From the NCBI GenBank assembly GCA_020161755.1, contig JAIUOS010000031.1, positions 1 through 40,844 on the forward strand: a DNA stretch of 40,844 bases, read 5' to 3'. The number at the start of each line of letters is the position of its first letter. The first letter of the stretch is position 1. The translations under genes were made by a program, and so were the position numbers. Of the stretch, positions 1 to 6,726 are shown piece by piece. A model generated the notes under the pieces. The model was not told where the DNA came from. It did not search any database and saw only the letters and a list, made by a program, of their open reading frames with translations. Source of the DNA: Actinomycetota bacterium. Lineage in GTDB: Bacteria > Actinomycetota > Actinomycetes > Propionibacteriales > Propionibacteriaceae.

Positions 1-521
1 ACCTCGGGGGCGACCACGTCGAGCAGGTGCCGCGACAACCGCCGCAACTCCCCCGCATTGTGTGACCCGGCCAACCCGACCAGATGCTCCGCACCCGCGG
101 TGAGGGTGTCGGCGGGCAGGTCGTCGGGCAACTCGGCCAACACCTGGGTGATCGCCTCCGCCTGCCCCGCCAACACCACACCCGACACCGCCGCCGACCG
201 GACCAGCGGGAACCGGGTCAGGCCCTGGCCGGCGCGGACCAGCCGGGCCGCTTCCCGCGGGGTCAACCGGCCGGCCTCCACCAGCCAGGTGCTGGTCGAG
301 GTGCGGTGCGCCCGCCACGCCACCTTGTCGTCCTCGACCCGGGCGGCGAGCAGTTCCGCCCACGCCCGGACCCGGCCCTCCACCCGCACCGCCGCCCCCA
401 ACAACGCCAGCAGCTCCGCATCGGTCGGCACCCGCAACCGGTCATCGGTGAGCCGGTCCAACGCAGCGTCCAGGACGGCGACCAGTTCGCCATCACCACG
501 CCCCTCGAACAGCTCCTCCAT
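1..521 (-). CDS. DUF222 domain protein (HNH endonuclease family, 13E12-repeat type), 3' end outside window
   Basis: The first 173 residues read as a DUF222 domain: MEELFEGRGDGELVAVLD at the start, then alternating Ala/Leu/Arg-rich helices with RVEDDKVAWRAHRTST and LTPREAARLVRAGQGL. In this family DUF222 is followed by a C-terminal HNH nuclease domain, which would lie to the left of the window. Such genes are multicopy in many Actinomycetota and their role is unsettled. ATG 521 was chosen because a TAGCGT hexamer (529-534) ends 7 nt upstream, suiting a leaderless message. An in-frame GTG at 530 would overlap that -10 box. Confidence 0.85.
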   Translation of the reverse strand, partial: MEELFEGRGDGELVAVLDAALDRLTDDRLRVPTDAELLALLGAAVRVEGRVRAWAELLAARVEDDKVAWRAHRTSTSTWLVEAGRLTPREAARLVRAGQGLTRFPLVRSAAVSGVVLAGQAEAITQVLAELPDDLPADTLTAGAEHLVGLAGSHNAGELRRLSRHLLDVVAPE

Positions 522-528
522 ACCGTCC

Positions 529-534
529 ACGCTA
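529..534 (-). promoter_or_regulatory. -10 box (TAGCGT) of leaderless DUF222 gene
   Basis: TAGCGT read on the minus strand ends 7 nt before ATG 521, placing transcription start at or next to the start codon. No Shine-Dalgarno sequence is visible. Inferred from sequence only. Confidence 0.5.
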
Positions 535-570
535 GACGTCGCCTCTGACAGTCCAGACCCCCGGAACTGG

Positions 571-610
571 TTATCCACAAGCGCAAACACCGTTCGTACA
601 GTTATCCACC
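571..610 (+). promoter_or_regulatory. Two DnaA-box-like sites upstream of the DUF222 gene
   Basis: TTATCCACA at 571-579 is an exact consensus DnaA box. TTATCCACC at 602-610 differs at the last base. They have the same orientation, 31 bp apart, just upstream of the presumed promoter of the DUF222 gene. No dnaA, dnaN or AT-rich unwinding region is nearby, so this is not an origin. DnaA could regulate the gene here, but that is inference. Confidence 0.45.
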
Positions 611-660
611 GAGCCCGAACTACCCATTGACACCCCCCGCACCACCAACAGGGTTCGGCG

Positions 661-744
661 GCCCTTCGTGACGCGCCCGCTCGTCCCTCACGGACGCTCC
701 CCAGGGACCGTGAGAGAGGCCTCACCGACGCTCCTGAGGGACCG
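661..744 (+). repeat. 84-bp intergenic direct repeat, copy 1
   Basis: Nearly identical to 752-836. Both copies run from GCCCTT(C/A)GTGACG through CTCACGGACGCTCC to a second CTCACC(G/A)ACGCTCCT and GAGGGACCG or CAGGGACCG. The 522-908 interval holds no supported gene, only the DnaA-like boxes, this repeat pair and the GNAT promoter. A shorter copy lies at 11256-11306. Confidence 0.75.
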
Positions 745-751
745 CGCCAGA

Positions 752-836
752 GCCCTTAGTGACGCGCCCGCTCGTTCCTCACGGACGCTCCTCAGGGACC
801 GTGGGTGAGGCCCTCACCAACGCTCCTCAGGGACCG
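752..836 (+). repeat. 84-bp intergenic direct repeat, copy 2
   Basis: Second copy, 91 bp downstream of copy 1, with scattered substitutions and one 1-nt insertion (GAGGC-CTCACC against GAGGCCCTCACC). A further degenerate half unit (GTTACTGAGGG) follows at about 845-855. Confidence 0.75.
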
Positions 837-895
837 TTGCGCACGTTACTGAGGGCCCCCGGTGGGCACTCCCCAGCGCGGCGGGCGCCGCTCGA

Positions 896-901
896 TAGGG
901 T
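896..901 (+). promoter_or_regulatory. -10 box (TAGGGT) before the GNAT-MFS operon
   Basis: TAGGGT ends 7 nt before ATG 909 and no Shine-Dalgarno is present, so the message is probably leaderless or has one leader base. Confidence 0.5.
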
Positions 902-908
902 CCCGTGC

Positions 909-1379
909 ATGGACTCCCCACTGCACGCGATCGCGGTCGGGCTGACCCCTGCCGACGCGGGCGAGGTGCTCACCCTCCAGCGGGCGGCGTACGTGAGCGA
1001 GGCCCAGCTGTACGGCGACCCCCACCTGCCGCCGCTGGTGCAGACTCTCGACGACCTGGCGCGCGAACTCGAAGGCCCGGCGCTCGGGCTCCGCCTGGGA
1101 CCCCGCCTGGTCGCCGCCGTCCGCTGGACGAGAACGGGAGACCAGGCCAACATCGGACGCCTCGTCGTCGCCCCCGACCTCCAGGGGCACGGGCTGGGCA
1201 CCACCCTGCTGCGCGCGGCCGAAGACGCCAGCGGTGCCACGCAATTCGAGCTGTTCACCGGCCACCTCAGCGAGGCCAACCTGCGCCTGTACCGCCGCGA
1301 GGGCTACGTCGAGGCCCGCCGGGAGCATCTCAGCCCTACCGTCCAACTCGTCTTCCTCGTGAAACCAGGGCGCCGGTGA
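909..1379 (+). CDS. GNAT-family N-acetyltransferase
   Basis: A 156-residue protein with a single GNAT fold. The acetyl-CoA-binding motif A is visible as IGRLVVAPDLQGHGLGTTLL (Q-x-x-G-x-G pyrophosphate loop), followed by the motif B region LYRREGYVEARREH typical of these enzymes. It should transfer an acetyl group from acetyl-CoA to a small-molecule or protein amine; the substrate cannot be predicted. In-frame codons exist upstream to 759, but they run through the intergenic repeat, and ATG 909 has a -10 box at leaderless distance. Its stop overlaps the GTG of the next gene by 4 nt, so the two are translationally coupled. Confidence 0.88.
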   Translation: MDSPLHAIAVGLTPADAGEVLTLQRAAYVSEAQLYGDPHLPPLVQTLDDLARELEGPALGLRLGPRLVAAVRWTRTGDQANIGRLVVAPDLQGHGLGTTLLRAAEDASGATQFELFTGHLSEANLRLYRREGYVEARREHLSPTVQLVFLVKPGRR

Positions 1380-3037
1380 CCCTCCCGCCAGCCCAGAGCC
1401 AATACCTCGACTCCCCGCGCGCCTGGCTGATGTGGGCGCTCGGCCTGCTGGCCTACGTGGCCGCGGTGATGCAACGCACCAGCTTCGGCGTGGCGGGCGT
1501 CCTGGCCACCGAACGGTTCGCCGTCGGCGCGTCCGTGGTCAGCCTGTTCGTCGTCGTCCAGCTGCTCACCTACGCCGCCATGCAGGTGCCCGCCGGCGTC
1601 CTCGTCGACCGGTTCGGCACCCGCATCGTGGTCAGTTGTGGTGCCGCCCTGATGTTCCTCGGCCAGCTCGACCTGGCGTTCAGCACCAGCCTGGTCTCGG
1701 CGCTCATCGCCCGCGTCCTGGTCGGCGCCGGGGACGCCATGACGTTCACCGCGGTGTTGCGCATCCTGCCGTCGTGGTTCAGCGCCGGACGCATCCCGGT
1801 GCTGAACCAGCTCACCGGCATGATCGGTCAGGGCGGCCAGCTGCTCAGCTCCATCCCGTTCGCCGCCCTGCTCGCCACCGTCGGTTGGACCCCGTCCTTC
1901 CTCACCCTCGGCATCGCCTCCGCCGTGGTGGCCGCCGTCCTCGCCACCCTCCTGCGCAACACCCCACCCGGCACCGCCCGGACGGACGCCGGCCCGCCAC
2001 CGGAGATCCGCACCCAGCTCGCCGAGGTGCTGCGCGAGCCCGCGTCCCGGCTCGCCTTCTGGATCCACTGGATGTCCGGCTTCTGGCCGATGGTGTTCGC
2101 CGCGATGTGGGGCTACCCGTTCCTGATCAACGGCCTGGGCTACCCCCAACCCGTCGCCTCCGGCCTGTTCACCGTGCTGGTGCTGGCCGGCGCACCACTG
2201 GCGCCCCTGGTCGGCGTGCTCAGCCGGCGCGCGCCGCTGCAACGCACGAACCTGGCCCTGATCGTCTCCTCCATGTGCGCGGTGCCGTGGCTGGCGATCC
2301 TGCTGTGGCCCGGCGTCGCCCCGGTGTGGCTGCTGGTCGTGCTGATGATCGGCATGGCCGCGTCCGGCCCCGGCTCGGGCATCGGCTTCGACATCGTCCG
2401 CGCCGCCAACCCGCTGCGCCACATCGGGACGGCCAGCGGCATGATCATCGTCGGCGGCTTCTTCGCCGCCCTGGTCAACATCTGGGTCATCGGCATCGTG
2501 CTCGACCTGCTCGGCGGCTACTCCCTCGACGCGTTCAAGTGGGCGATGTCCACCCAGTTCCTGTTCTGGACGATCGGCGTGGTCGGCGCCTACACCGCCC
2601 GCGCCCGCACCCGTCGCCGCGACCGCGAGCGCGGCGTCCGCCACACCCCACTGCTCACCGTGCTGCGCCGTGAGGTGTCCAACCTGCTCGTGGAGTGGCA
2701 CATCTTCCGTTCCCCGGCCTCGGTCGGCGGGACCACCGGCACCCTCCAGCTCACCCTCGACGACGAGCGGACGGTGGACGTCGCCGCCCTCATCCCCGGG
2801 ACGGCCGGACGCCTCGCGGCGATCGACGTCCCGCCCCCGGGTGCCACGGACGAGTGGTGGCGGGCCCGGGTCGGCGACTACCTCGACCTGGTGGCCACCG
2901 AGGACCTCGAGATCGGGTCGATCGAGGTCCGCTGCGCCGACAGCCCCACCACCGCTCGCGTCCGCGCCTTGGTCGCCGGCGAACTGGCCCGCCGGGACGC
3001 CGGGCTCACCTACGAGGTGGTCACCCGGGGCCACTGA
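1376..3037 (+). CDS. MFS transporter with ~145-residue C-terminal cytoplasmic extension
   Basis: 553 residues. Residues ~15-405 form about twelve hydrophobic segments, with the MFS loop 2-3 signature present as PAGVLVDRFGTRIVV. After TM12 (ending near GVVGAYTARART) comes a basic stretch RARTRRRDRERG and a soluble tail rich in Asp, Glu and Val that resembles no domain I recognise. Substrate unknown. GTG 1376 overlaps the GNAT stop as GTGA, which sets the start; the frame continues upstream only as antisense-like reading through the GNAT gene. The pairing with an acetyltransferase would suit export or modification of a toxic compound, but that is inference. Confidence 0.85.
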   Translation: MTLPPAQSQYLDSPRAWLMWALGLLAYVAAVMQRTSFGVAGVLATERFAVGASVVSLFVVVQLLTYAAMQVPAGVLVDRFGTRIVVSCGAALMFLGQLDLAFSTSLVSALIARVLVGAGDAMTFTAVLRILPSWFSAGRIPVLNQLTGMIGQGGQLLSSIPFAALLATVGWTPSFLTLGIASAVVAAVLATLLRNTPPGTARTDAGPPPEIRTQLAEVLREPASRLAFWIHWMSGFWPMVFAAMWGYPFLINGLGYPQPVASGLFTVLVLAGAPLAPLVGVLSRRAPLQRTNLALIVSSMCAVPWLAILLWPGVAPVWLLVVLMIGMAASGPGSGIGFDIVRAANPLRHIGTASGMIIVGGFFAALVNIWVIGIVLDLLGGYSLDAFKWAMSTQFLFWTIGVVGAYTARARTRRRDRERGVRHTPLLTVLRREVSNLLVEWHIFRSPASVGGTTGTLQLTLDDERTVDVAALIPGTAGRLAAIDVPPPGATDEWWRARVGDYLDLVATEDLEIGSIEVRCADSPTTARVRALVAGELARRDAGLTYEVVTRGH

Positions 3038-3099
3038 CCGTCCGTGCCCGTCGCGACACCCTCGGACGTGGAGCGCTCTCATTGCCACCCGAAAAACCA

Positions 3100-3129
3100 T
3101 TGACCGTTCGGGAATCGCGGCGTTAGGTT
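3100..3129 (+). promoter_or_regulatory. Sigma-70-type promoter for the secreted hydrolase
   Basis: TTGACC at 3100-3105 is 17 bp from TTAGGT (3123-3128); reading the -10 as TAGGTT (3124-3129) gives 18 bp. The leader is about 65 nt and carries AAGGAG at 3191-3196, 5 nt before GTG 3202. Confidence 0.6.
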
Positions 3130-3201
3130 CAGCTATCGCGCGGGGATCGACACCCGTCGTACCCCCTCGGGACACCCCATTCCCTCCCCGAAGGAGCTTC
3201 A

Positions 3202-4461
3202 GTGAAGAAGCTGCGAGTCCTGGTCGTCGCCCTGCTGGCGACACTCTCCCTGATGGCGGTCTCCGCACCGTCCGCACAGGCGCACAAGGCCCCCTCCCCG
3301 GCCAAAGGCACCTTCACCCTCAACGCCGAGGTGCTCGACGGCGGCCAGCAGGTCGTCTCGGTGACGATCGACGCCGGACGCCTGGGCATCAAGGCCTCCA
3401 GCCTCGACACCGACACGTTCACCGTGACGGCGACCGGCACCAACCCCTACACCAGCCTCGACCCGGCGACCGTGTTCGGCACCTACACCGACGTCACCCG
3501 CACGGTCACCGGCGTCCACCTCGACGGGCGCGGACGCATCGTCATCGAACTCGCCCACGGGTTCACCACCGCGGGCGCGTTCACCTTCGCGTGGGCCAAC
3601 AGCGTGGGCCGCAACATCATGCTCGACCTCACCTACACCATCACCCAGAACAAGCCGATCACCGGCCGCAACGGCGCCGAGATCACGCTGCCCGCGCTCA
3701 CCCAGGGCGCCGTCGTCGACCCCGAGGTGGACGCCTACGGCTACGGCAGGGCCGCCGGCCTGAACTACCGGCTCTACAGCCCCCGCGGCTGGGGCAAGCG
3801 TCCGCTGGTCGTGTGGCTGCACGGTGGCGGTGAGGGCGGCTGGGCCGAGGCCCAGAACAACGACCTGCCGCTGATCGCCAACCGTGGCGCGCTCGGGTTC
3901 AGCACCGCCAGGGCGCAGGCCATCTTCGGCGGCGCCTACGTGCTCGCCCCGCAGGCCACCGACTTCTGGCTGAACGACCCGGCGAAGGGCTACTCGGCCA
4001 AGCTGAAGGCCCTGATCGACTCCGTGGTGGCCAGGAACCACATCGACCGGAGCCGCATCTACGTTGTCGGCGCCTCCAACGGCGGCTACATGACCCCGCG
4101 ACTCGTCGCCGACAACCCCGGCTACTTCGCCGCCGAGGTACCGACCTGCCCGGTGCTGGTCTACAACGGCACCACGATGATCACCGACGACGAGCTCGCC
4201 GGGATCACCACCCCCACCTGGGTGGTGCAGGCCACCAACGACCCGGTGGTGCCGTTCACGCCCAACGGGAAGCACCTGGCCGCCACGGTGCCGAACGCGC
4301 TGCTGACCGCCTACGACGGCGTCGTCCGGGACGGCGTGACCTACAACGGCCACTGGTCCTGGATCTACGTCGCTCGCAACGATCCGCGCAACGACAACGG
4401 CCAGCACCTGTGGCAGTGGATGGCCAAGCAGCGCCTGGGCACGCAGCACCACCACCGCTGA
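3202..4461 (+). CDS. Secreted alpha/beta-hydrolase (esterase/peptidase, PHB-depolymerase-like)
   Basis: 419 residues with a Sec signal peptide: MKKLRVLVVALLATL, hydrophobic core, cleavage likely after SAQA near residue 27. Residues ~30-150 look like a beta-sandwich N-terminal domain rich in Thr and Asp. The C-terminal half is an alpha/beta-hydrolase: oxyanion motif HGGGEGG, nucleophile elbow GASNGGYM, acid in TNDPVVPF and a candidate catalytic His in GHWSW. This layout matches extracellular esterases and depolymerases annotated as prolyl-oligopeptidase-like. AAGGAG 5 nt upstream fixes GTG 3202. It has its own promoter and terminator. The natural substrate is unknown, probably an extracellular polymer or ester. 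Confidence 0.85.
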   Translation: MKKLRVLVVALLATLSLMAVSAPSAQAHKAPSPAKGTFTLNAEVLDGGQQVVSVTIDAGRLGIKASSLDTDTFTVTATGTNPYTSLDPATVFGTYTDVTRTVTGVHLDGRGRIVIELAHGFTTAGAFTFAWANSVGRNIMLDLTYTITQNKPITGRNGAEITLPALTQGAVVDPEVDAYGYGRAAGLNYRLYSPRGWGKRPLVVWLHGGGEGGWAEAQNNDLPLIANRGALGFSTARAQAIFGGAYVLAPQATDFWLNDPAKGYSAKLKALIDSVVARNHIDRSRIYVVGASNGGYMTPRLVADNPGYFAAEVPTCPVLVYNGTTMITDDELAGITTPTWVVQATNDPVVPFTPNGKHLAATVPNALLTAYDGVVRDGVTYNGHWSWIYVARNDPRNDNGQHLWQWMAKQRLGTQHHHR

Positions 4462-4484
4462 ACCGGCGCTGAGGCGCGGGAAAG

Positions 4485-4514
4485 GGCGGGTCGGCCTCCG
4501 GGCCGGCCCGCCTT
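4485..4514 (+). terminator. Hairpin terminator after the secreted hydrolase
   Basis: GGCGGGTCGGCC (4485-4496) pairs with GGCCGGCCCGCC (4501-4512) with one G-T mismatch and a 4-nt loop, followed by TT. It lies between convergent genes and may serve both. Confidence 0.7.
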
Positions 4515-4542
4515 GTCGCGTGGGCGGGGTTCGTGCAGCGGG

Positions 4543-5091
4543 TCAGGCGGCGATGCCGGTGCCGAAGAAGCGGCGGGTGTAGGTCTCGACGTCGACGGCG
4601 ATGGCACCCTCGAACTCGGACGGGTCGTTGGTGCACCACAGGTCGATGTCGCGGGCGGAGATCGCACCGCTCACTGGGCGCGACGCCCGGCGTCCGCGCA
4701 CGTCGACGAGCACCACGAAGTTGCGGTTCGACCGGTCGAGCTGGGCGATCTCGGGCTGGTCGAGCAAGCGGAACGCCGCCACCGGGTTCAGCCCGTCCAG
4801 CCGCTGCGAGAGCGTGCCGCGCAGGATCGACGTCGTCGTCCAGCCCAGCACGCGATAGGCGTGCCCGTCGCCCTCGTCGTCCTCGGGGTTCTGTCCGGGC
4901 GTGATCGGCCGCTCGGTCCAGGCGACCAGGCCGTCGACGGCCCGGAAGTCGTGGGAGTGCGCCTGCACCAGGTCCAGCACGGCCTGCGGGCTGAGTTCGG
5001 CGTGCGCGAAGCAGGTGGTCGCGGTGGCAGGGGCGGCGGGACCCGGCCCGGCCAGCGGTTCGTCGTGGCGATCCAGTACGGTCGTGGGCAT
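4543..5091 (-). CDS. Unrecognised ~180-residue protein, paralogue of the gene at 8286-8828
   Basis: 182 residues, soluble, no signal peptide or membrane segment. Residues ~79-127 (from YRVLGWTTT through PVAAFRLLDQPEIA to FVVL) match the 8286-8828 protein at about 35 of 49 positions by eye. The N-terminal FAHA motif and the C-terminal (I/L)DLW and FxGT segments are also shared. I do not recognise the family. ATG 5091 was chosen for its strong GAGGAGGAGAGA ribosome-binding site; an earlier in-frame ATG at 5121 precedes that site. A motif around TAAGACCC upstream (5188-5195) is shared with the paralogue. The protein is acidic and Asp/Glu-rich in the middle. Confidence 0.8.
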   Translation of the reverse strand: MPTTVLDRHDEPLAGPGPAAPATATTCFAHAELSPQAVLDLVQAHSHDFRAVDGLVAWTERPITPGQNPEDDEGDGHAYRVLGWTTTSILRGTLSQRLDGLNPVAAFRLLDQPEIAQLDRSNRNFVVLVDVRGRRASRPVSGAISARDIDLWCTNDPSEFEGAIAVDVETYTRRFFGTGIAA

Positions 5092-5160
5092 TCTCTCCTC
5101 CTCGCCCCTGCCTACGACCATCGGAGGCGGGGCGGTGGACGACTGATACGTCCGCCAACA

Positions 5161-5188
5161 ATGAAACCCCTGCTCAGCGACGTTTCAT
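5161..5188. promoter_or_regulatory. Inverted repeat ATGAAAC-N14-GTTTCAT upstream of the paralogue gene
   Basis: Seven-base perfect arms at 5161-5167 and 5182-5188, about 70 nt before ATG 5091 and immediately next to the TAAGACCC motif. Possible operator; no cognate regulator is identified. Confidence 0.4.
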
Positions 5189-5204
5189 AAGACCCCGTAC
5201 GGGC
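5188..5204 (-). promoter_or_regulatory. Shared upstream motif (TAAGACCC...TACGGGCGA), copy 1
   Basis: The plus strand reads CATAAGACCC then CGTACGGGCGACAC. The other paralogue has CATAAGACCC then ACTACGGGCGACGC at 8913-8936. TAAGACCC (5188-5195) also occurs upstream of the ligase gene at 8245-8252. Conservation between non-coding flanks suggests a common promoter or operator. Confidence 0.45.
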
Positions 5205-5223
5205 GACACGCCGACGATCTCGA

Positions 5224-5661
5224 TCAGCGCACCAGGCGACGCAGCCCCGCGCCGTACGCGACCCTGCCGAGGAGGCCGACGAGCGGGTCGAGCCAGCCCG
5301 GCAGCCACGGGATCAGCAGCTCCTGCCGCCACGTGACCACCGACCCCTGCGCGGCGGGCGCCACGGTCCAGTGGACGCGTCCGGCGACCACCCGTCCGCG
5401 CTTCGCCACCTCGACCACCCCGGGCAGGTCGCCCTCCCGGTCACCGGCCGGCGGACGCAACAGCTCGACCCGCATCGGGTCGTCGAAACCGAGCGGGCCC
5501 ACGCCCGTGCGCGCCACGAACTCCTGCCCGACACGCGGCGCACCGCTGAACCGCAGCCGGGTGAGCGGGATCGCCGCGGAGTGGGCGTCCCAGTCGGTCA
5601 GGTGGGCGAAGCAGTCGCCGGCCGGACGCGCCGAGTGCACCGTCAGCTCGAACCGGGCCAT
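5224..5661 (-). CDS. SRPBCC-fold protein (polyketide cyclase/dehydrase-like)
   Basis: 145 residues. The N-terminus MARFELTVHSARPAGDCFAHLTDWDAHSAAIP is the usual first strand and helix of START/SRPBCC proteins. A later stretch, VHWTVAPAAQGSVVTWRQELLIP, forms the antiparallel sheet of the fold. These proteins bind hydrophobic ligands in a deep cavity; the ligand is unknown here. AAGGAGA lies 5-6 nt before ATG 5661. It follows the second SRPBCC gene (5732-6160) on the same strand with a 70-nt gap. Confidence 0.8.
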   Translation of the reverse strand: MARFELTVHSARPAGDCFAHLTDWDAHSAAIPLTRLRFSGAPRVGQEFVARTGVGPLGFDDPMRVELLRPPAGDREGDLPGVVEVAKRGRVVAGRVHWTVAPAAQGSVVTWRQELLIPWLPGWLDPLVGLLGRVAYGAGLRRLVR

Positions 5662-5731
5662 CGGGTCTCCTTCCTGCGTCGCTCCCGCGTGCCCACGGCC
5701 AGCCGCGAGCCCCCTTCTCCGTCCGGAGGGC

Positions 5732-6160
5732 TCACAGGCCTTCGAGGTGGGCCTTCAGTGCCTCCAGCGCCGTCGTCCAGCTCGCCCGGGAGCGCGCGGC
5801 CTCGGCCTCGTCGGCGTTGTTGTCCTGGCTGAGGCTGAGCAGTGTCTGCTTGCTGTCGCCGGAGAGGTGGTAGACCAGCCGGTGGTAGTTCTCCGGCACG
5901 TCCGGCAGTCCGCCCAACGGGCTGAAGTGGGTCACGACCAGGGTCGTCGGCTCCAGCACCTCGACCACCTCACCGCGGTCGGCGTAGGCCCGTCCCTCGT
6001 ACTCCCCCGACCAGGTGATCGGGCTGCCCGGCGCCCAGTCGGTCACCAGGGTCGTGCCGAACATCCACGCCCGCACCTCTGCGGGATCGGTCAGCGCCGA
6101 CCACACCCGCTCGACCGGCGCGGCGACCCGTACCTCCGCCGTGGCGACCACTCCTGCCAT
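5732..6160 (-). CDS. SRPBCC-fold protein, AHSA1/CalC-like
   Basis: 142 residues. It begins MAGVVATAEVRVAAPVERVWSALTDP, the standard AHSA1-like opening, with WMFGTT and the SPITWSGEYEGRAY strand following, and ends in an amphipathic helix WTTALEALKAHLEGL. Likely a small ligand-binding or resistance-type protein; function unknown. Its ATG overlaps the TGA of the upstream membrane-protein gene by one base (TGATG), so the two are translationally coupled. A GGGGGAG ribosome-binding site lies inside the upstream gene's end. Confidence 0.85.
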   Translation of the reverse strand: MAGVVATAEVRVAAPVERVWSALTDPAEVRAWMFGTTLVTDWAPGSPITWSGEYEGRAYADRGEVVEVLEPTTLVVTHFSPLGGLPDVPENYHRLVYHLSGDSKQTLLSLSQDNNADEAEAARSRASWTTALEALKAHLEGL

Positions 6161-6672
6161 CACTCCCCCTTGTGGACGACCCGTGCTCCCGTACCCGCAT
6201 CTTCGGGCTCCATCATGAACTCCCAGGTGAGGCCGTGGGCCATCACCACCAGCAGGATCAGCGCGATGGACGCGGCCTGCAGCGGCGTCCCGCCCACCAC
6301 GGACGCGACCGGCGGCACCAGGGCGAGCAGCAGGATCACCGCGTAGACCAGCGCCACCAGCCAGCGGAACCGGCGGAACAGGCCCTGGTAGCCCTCCCCG
6401 CGCTCCAGCGACACCAACCGCAACGTGGTGACCAGGCCGATCACGGCGGCCACCGAGAAGCTCGTGCGCCACACCAGCGGGTTGCCCGCGTCCACCTGCG
6501 CGAACGTGCTCATCAGCCCGGGCAGCAGGAAGGACAGGTACACCCCGCCGGCCAGCCGCCGCCGGGTCCGGTCCTCCTTCCATTCGGGGTGGCGTTCGAC
6601 GACCGTCCACCACAGCCCGACCAGCGTGAAGCACGTGATCGACATCAGCGAGTAGAAGTCCGCGAGGTCCAT
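6160..6672 (-). CDS. Five-helix integral membrane protein of unknown function
   Basis: 170 residues with hydrophobic segments at about 6-25, 40-60, 66-87, 104-126 and 131-153. A charged loop (ERHPEWKEDRTRRRL) follows the first helix, and the C-terminus (EPEDAGTGARVVHKGE) is polar. I recognise no family. It overlaps the downstream SRPBCC gene by one base and follows the ligase gene with a gap of 54 nt, so it is probably in a unit with these genes. Confidence 0.75.
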   Translation of the reverse strand: MDLADFYSLMSITCFTLVGLWWTVVERHPEWKEDRTRRRLAGGVYLSFLLPGLMSTFAQVDAGNPLVWRTSFSVAAVIGLVTTLRLVSLERGEGYQGLFRRFRWLVALVYAVILLLALVPPVASVVGGTPLQAASIALILLVVMAHGLTWEFMMEPEDAGTGARVVHKGE

Positions 6673-6726
6673 GCTCCACCGTCGCCCGCCCGGGCGTGTG
6701 CCGTCCAGACTGCACTCTTGCCCAAC

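Noticed and set aside
571-610. Replication origin
   Set aside because: Only two DnaA-like boxes, no AT-rich region and no dnaA/dnaN neighbours.
661-855. CRISPR array
   Set aside because: Only two copies, too long, with conserved rather than variable intervening sequence and no cas genes.
905-1375. Long open frame continuing upstream of the MFS gene
   Set aside because: It is the shadow frame of the GNAT gene: high-GC Arg/Pro-rich translation without family similarity. The GTGA overlap at 1376 is the real start.
1304-3277. 657-codon antisense open frame opposite the MFS gene
   Set aside because: Composition (Gly/Gln/His/Asp-rich) and lack of any domain mark it as an antisense artefact of GC-rich codon use.
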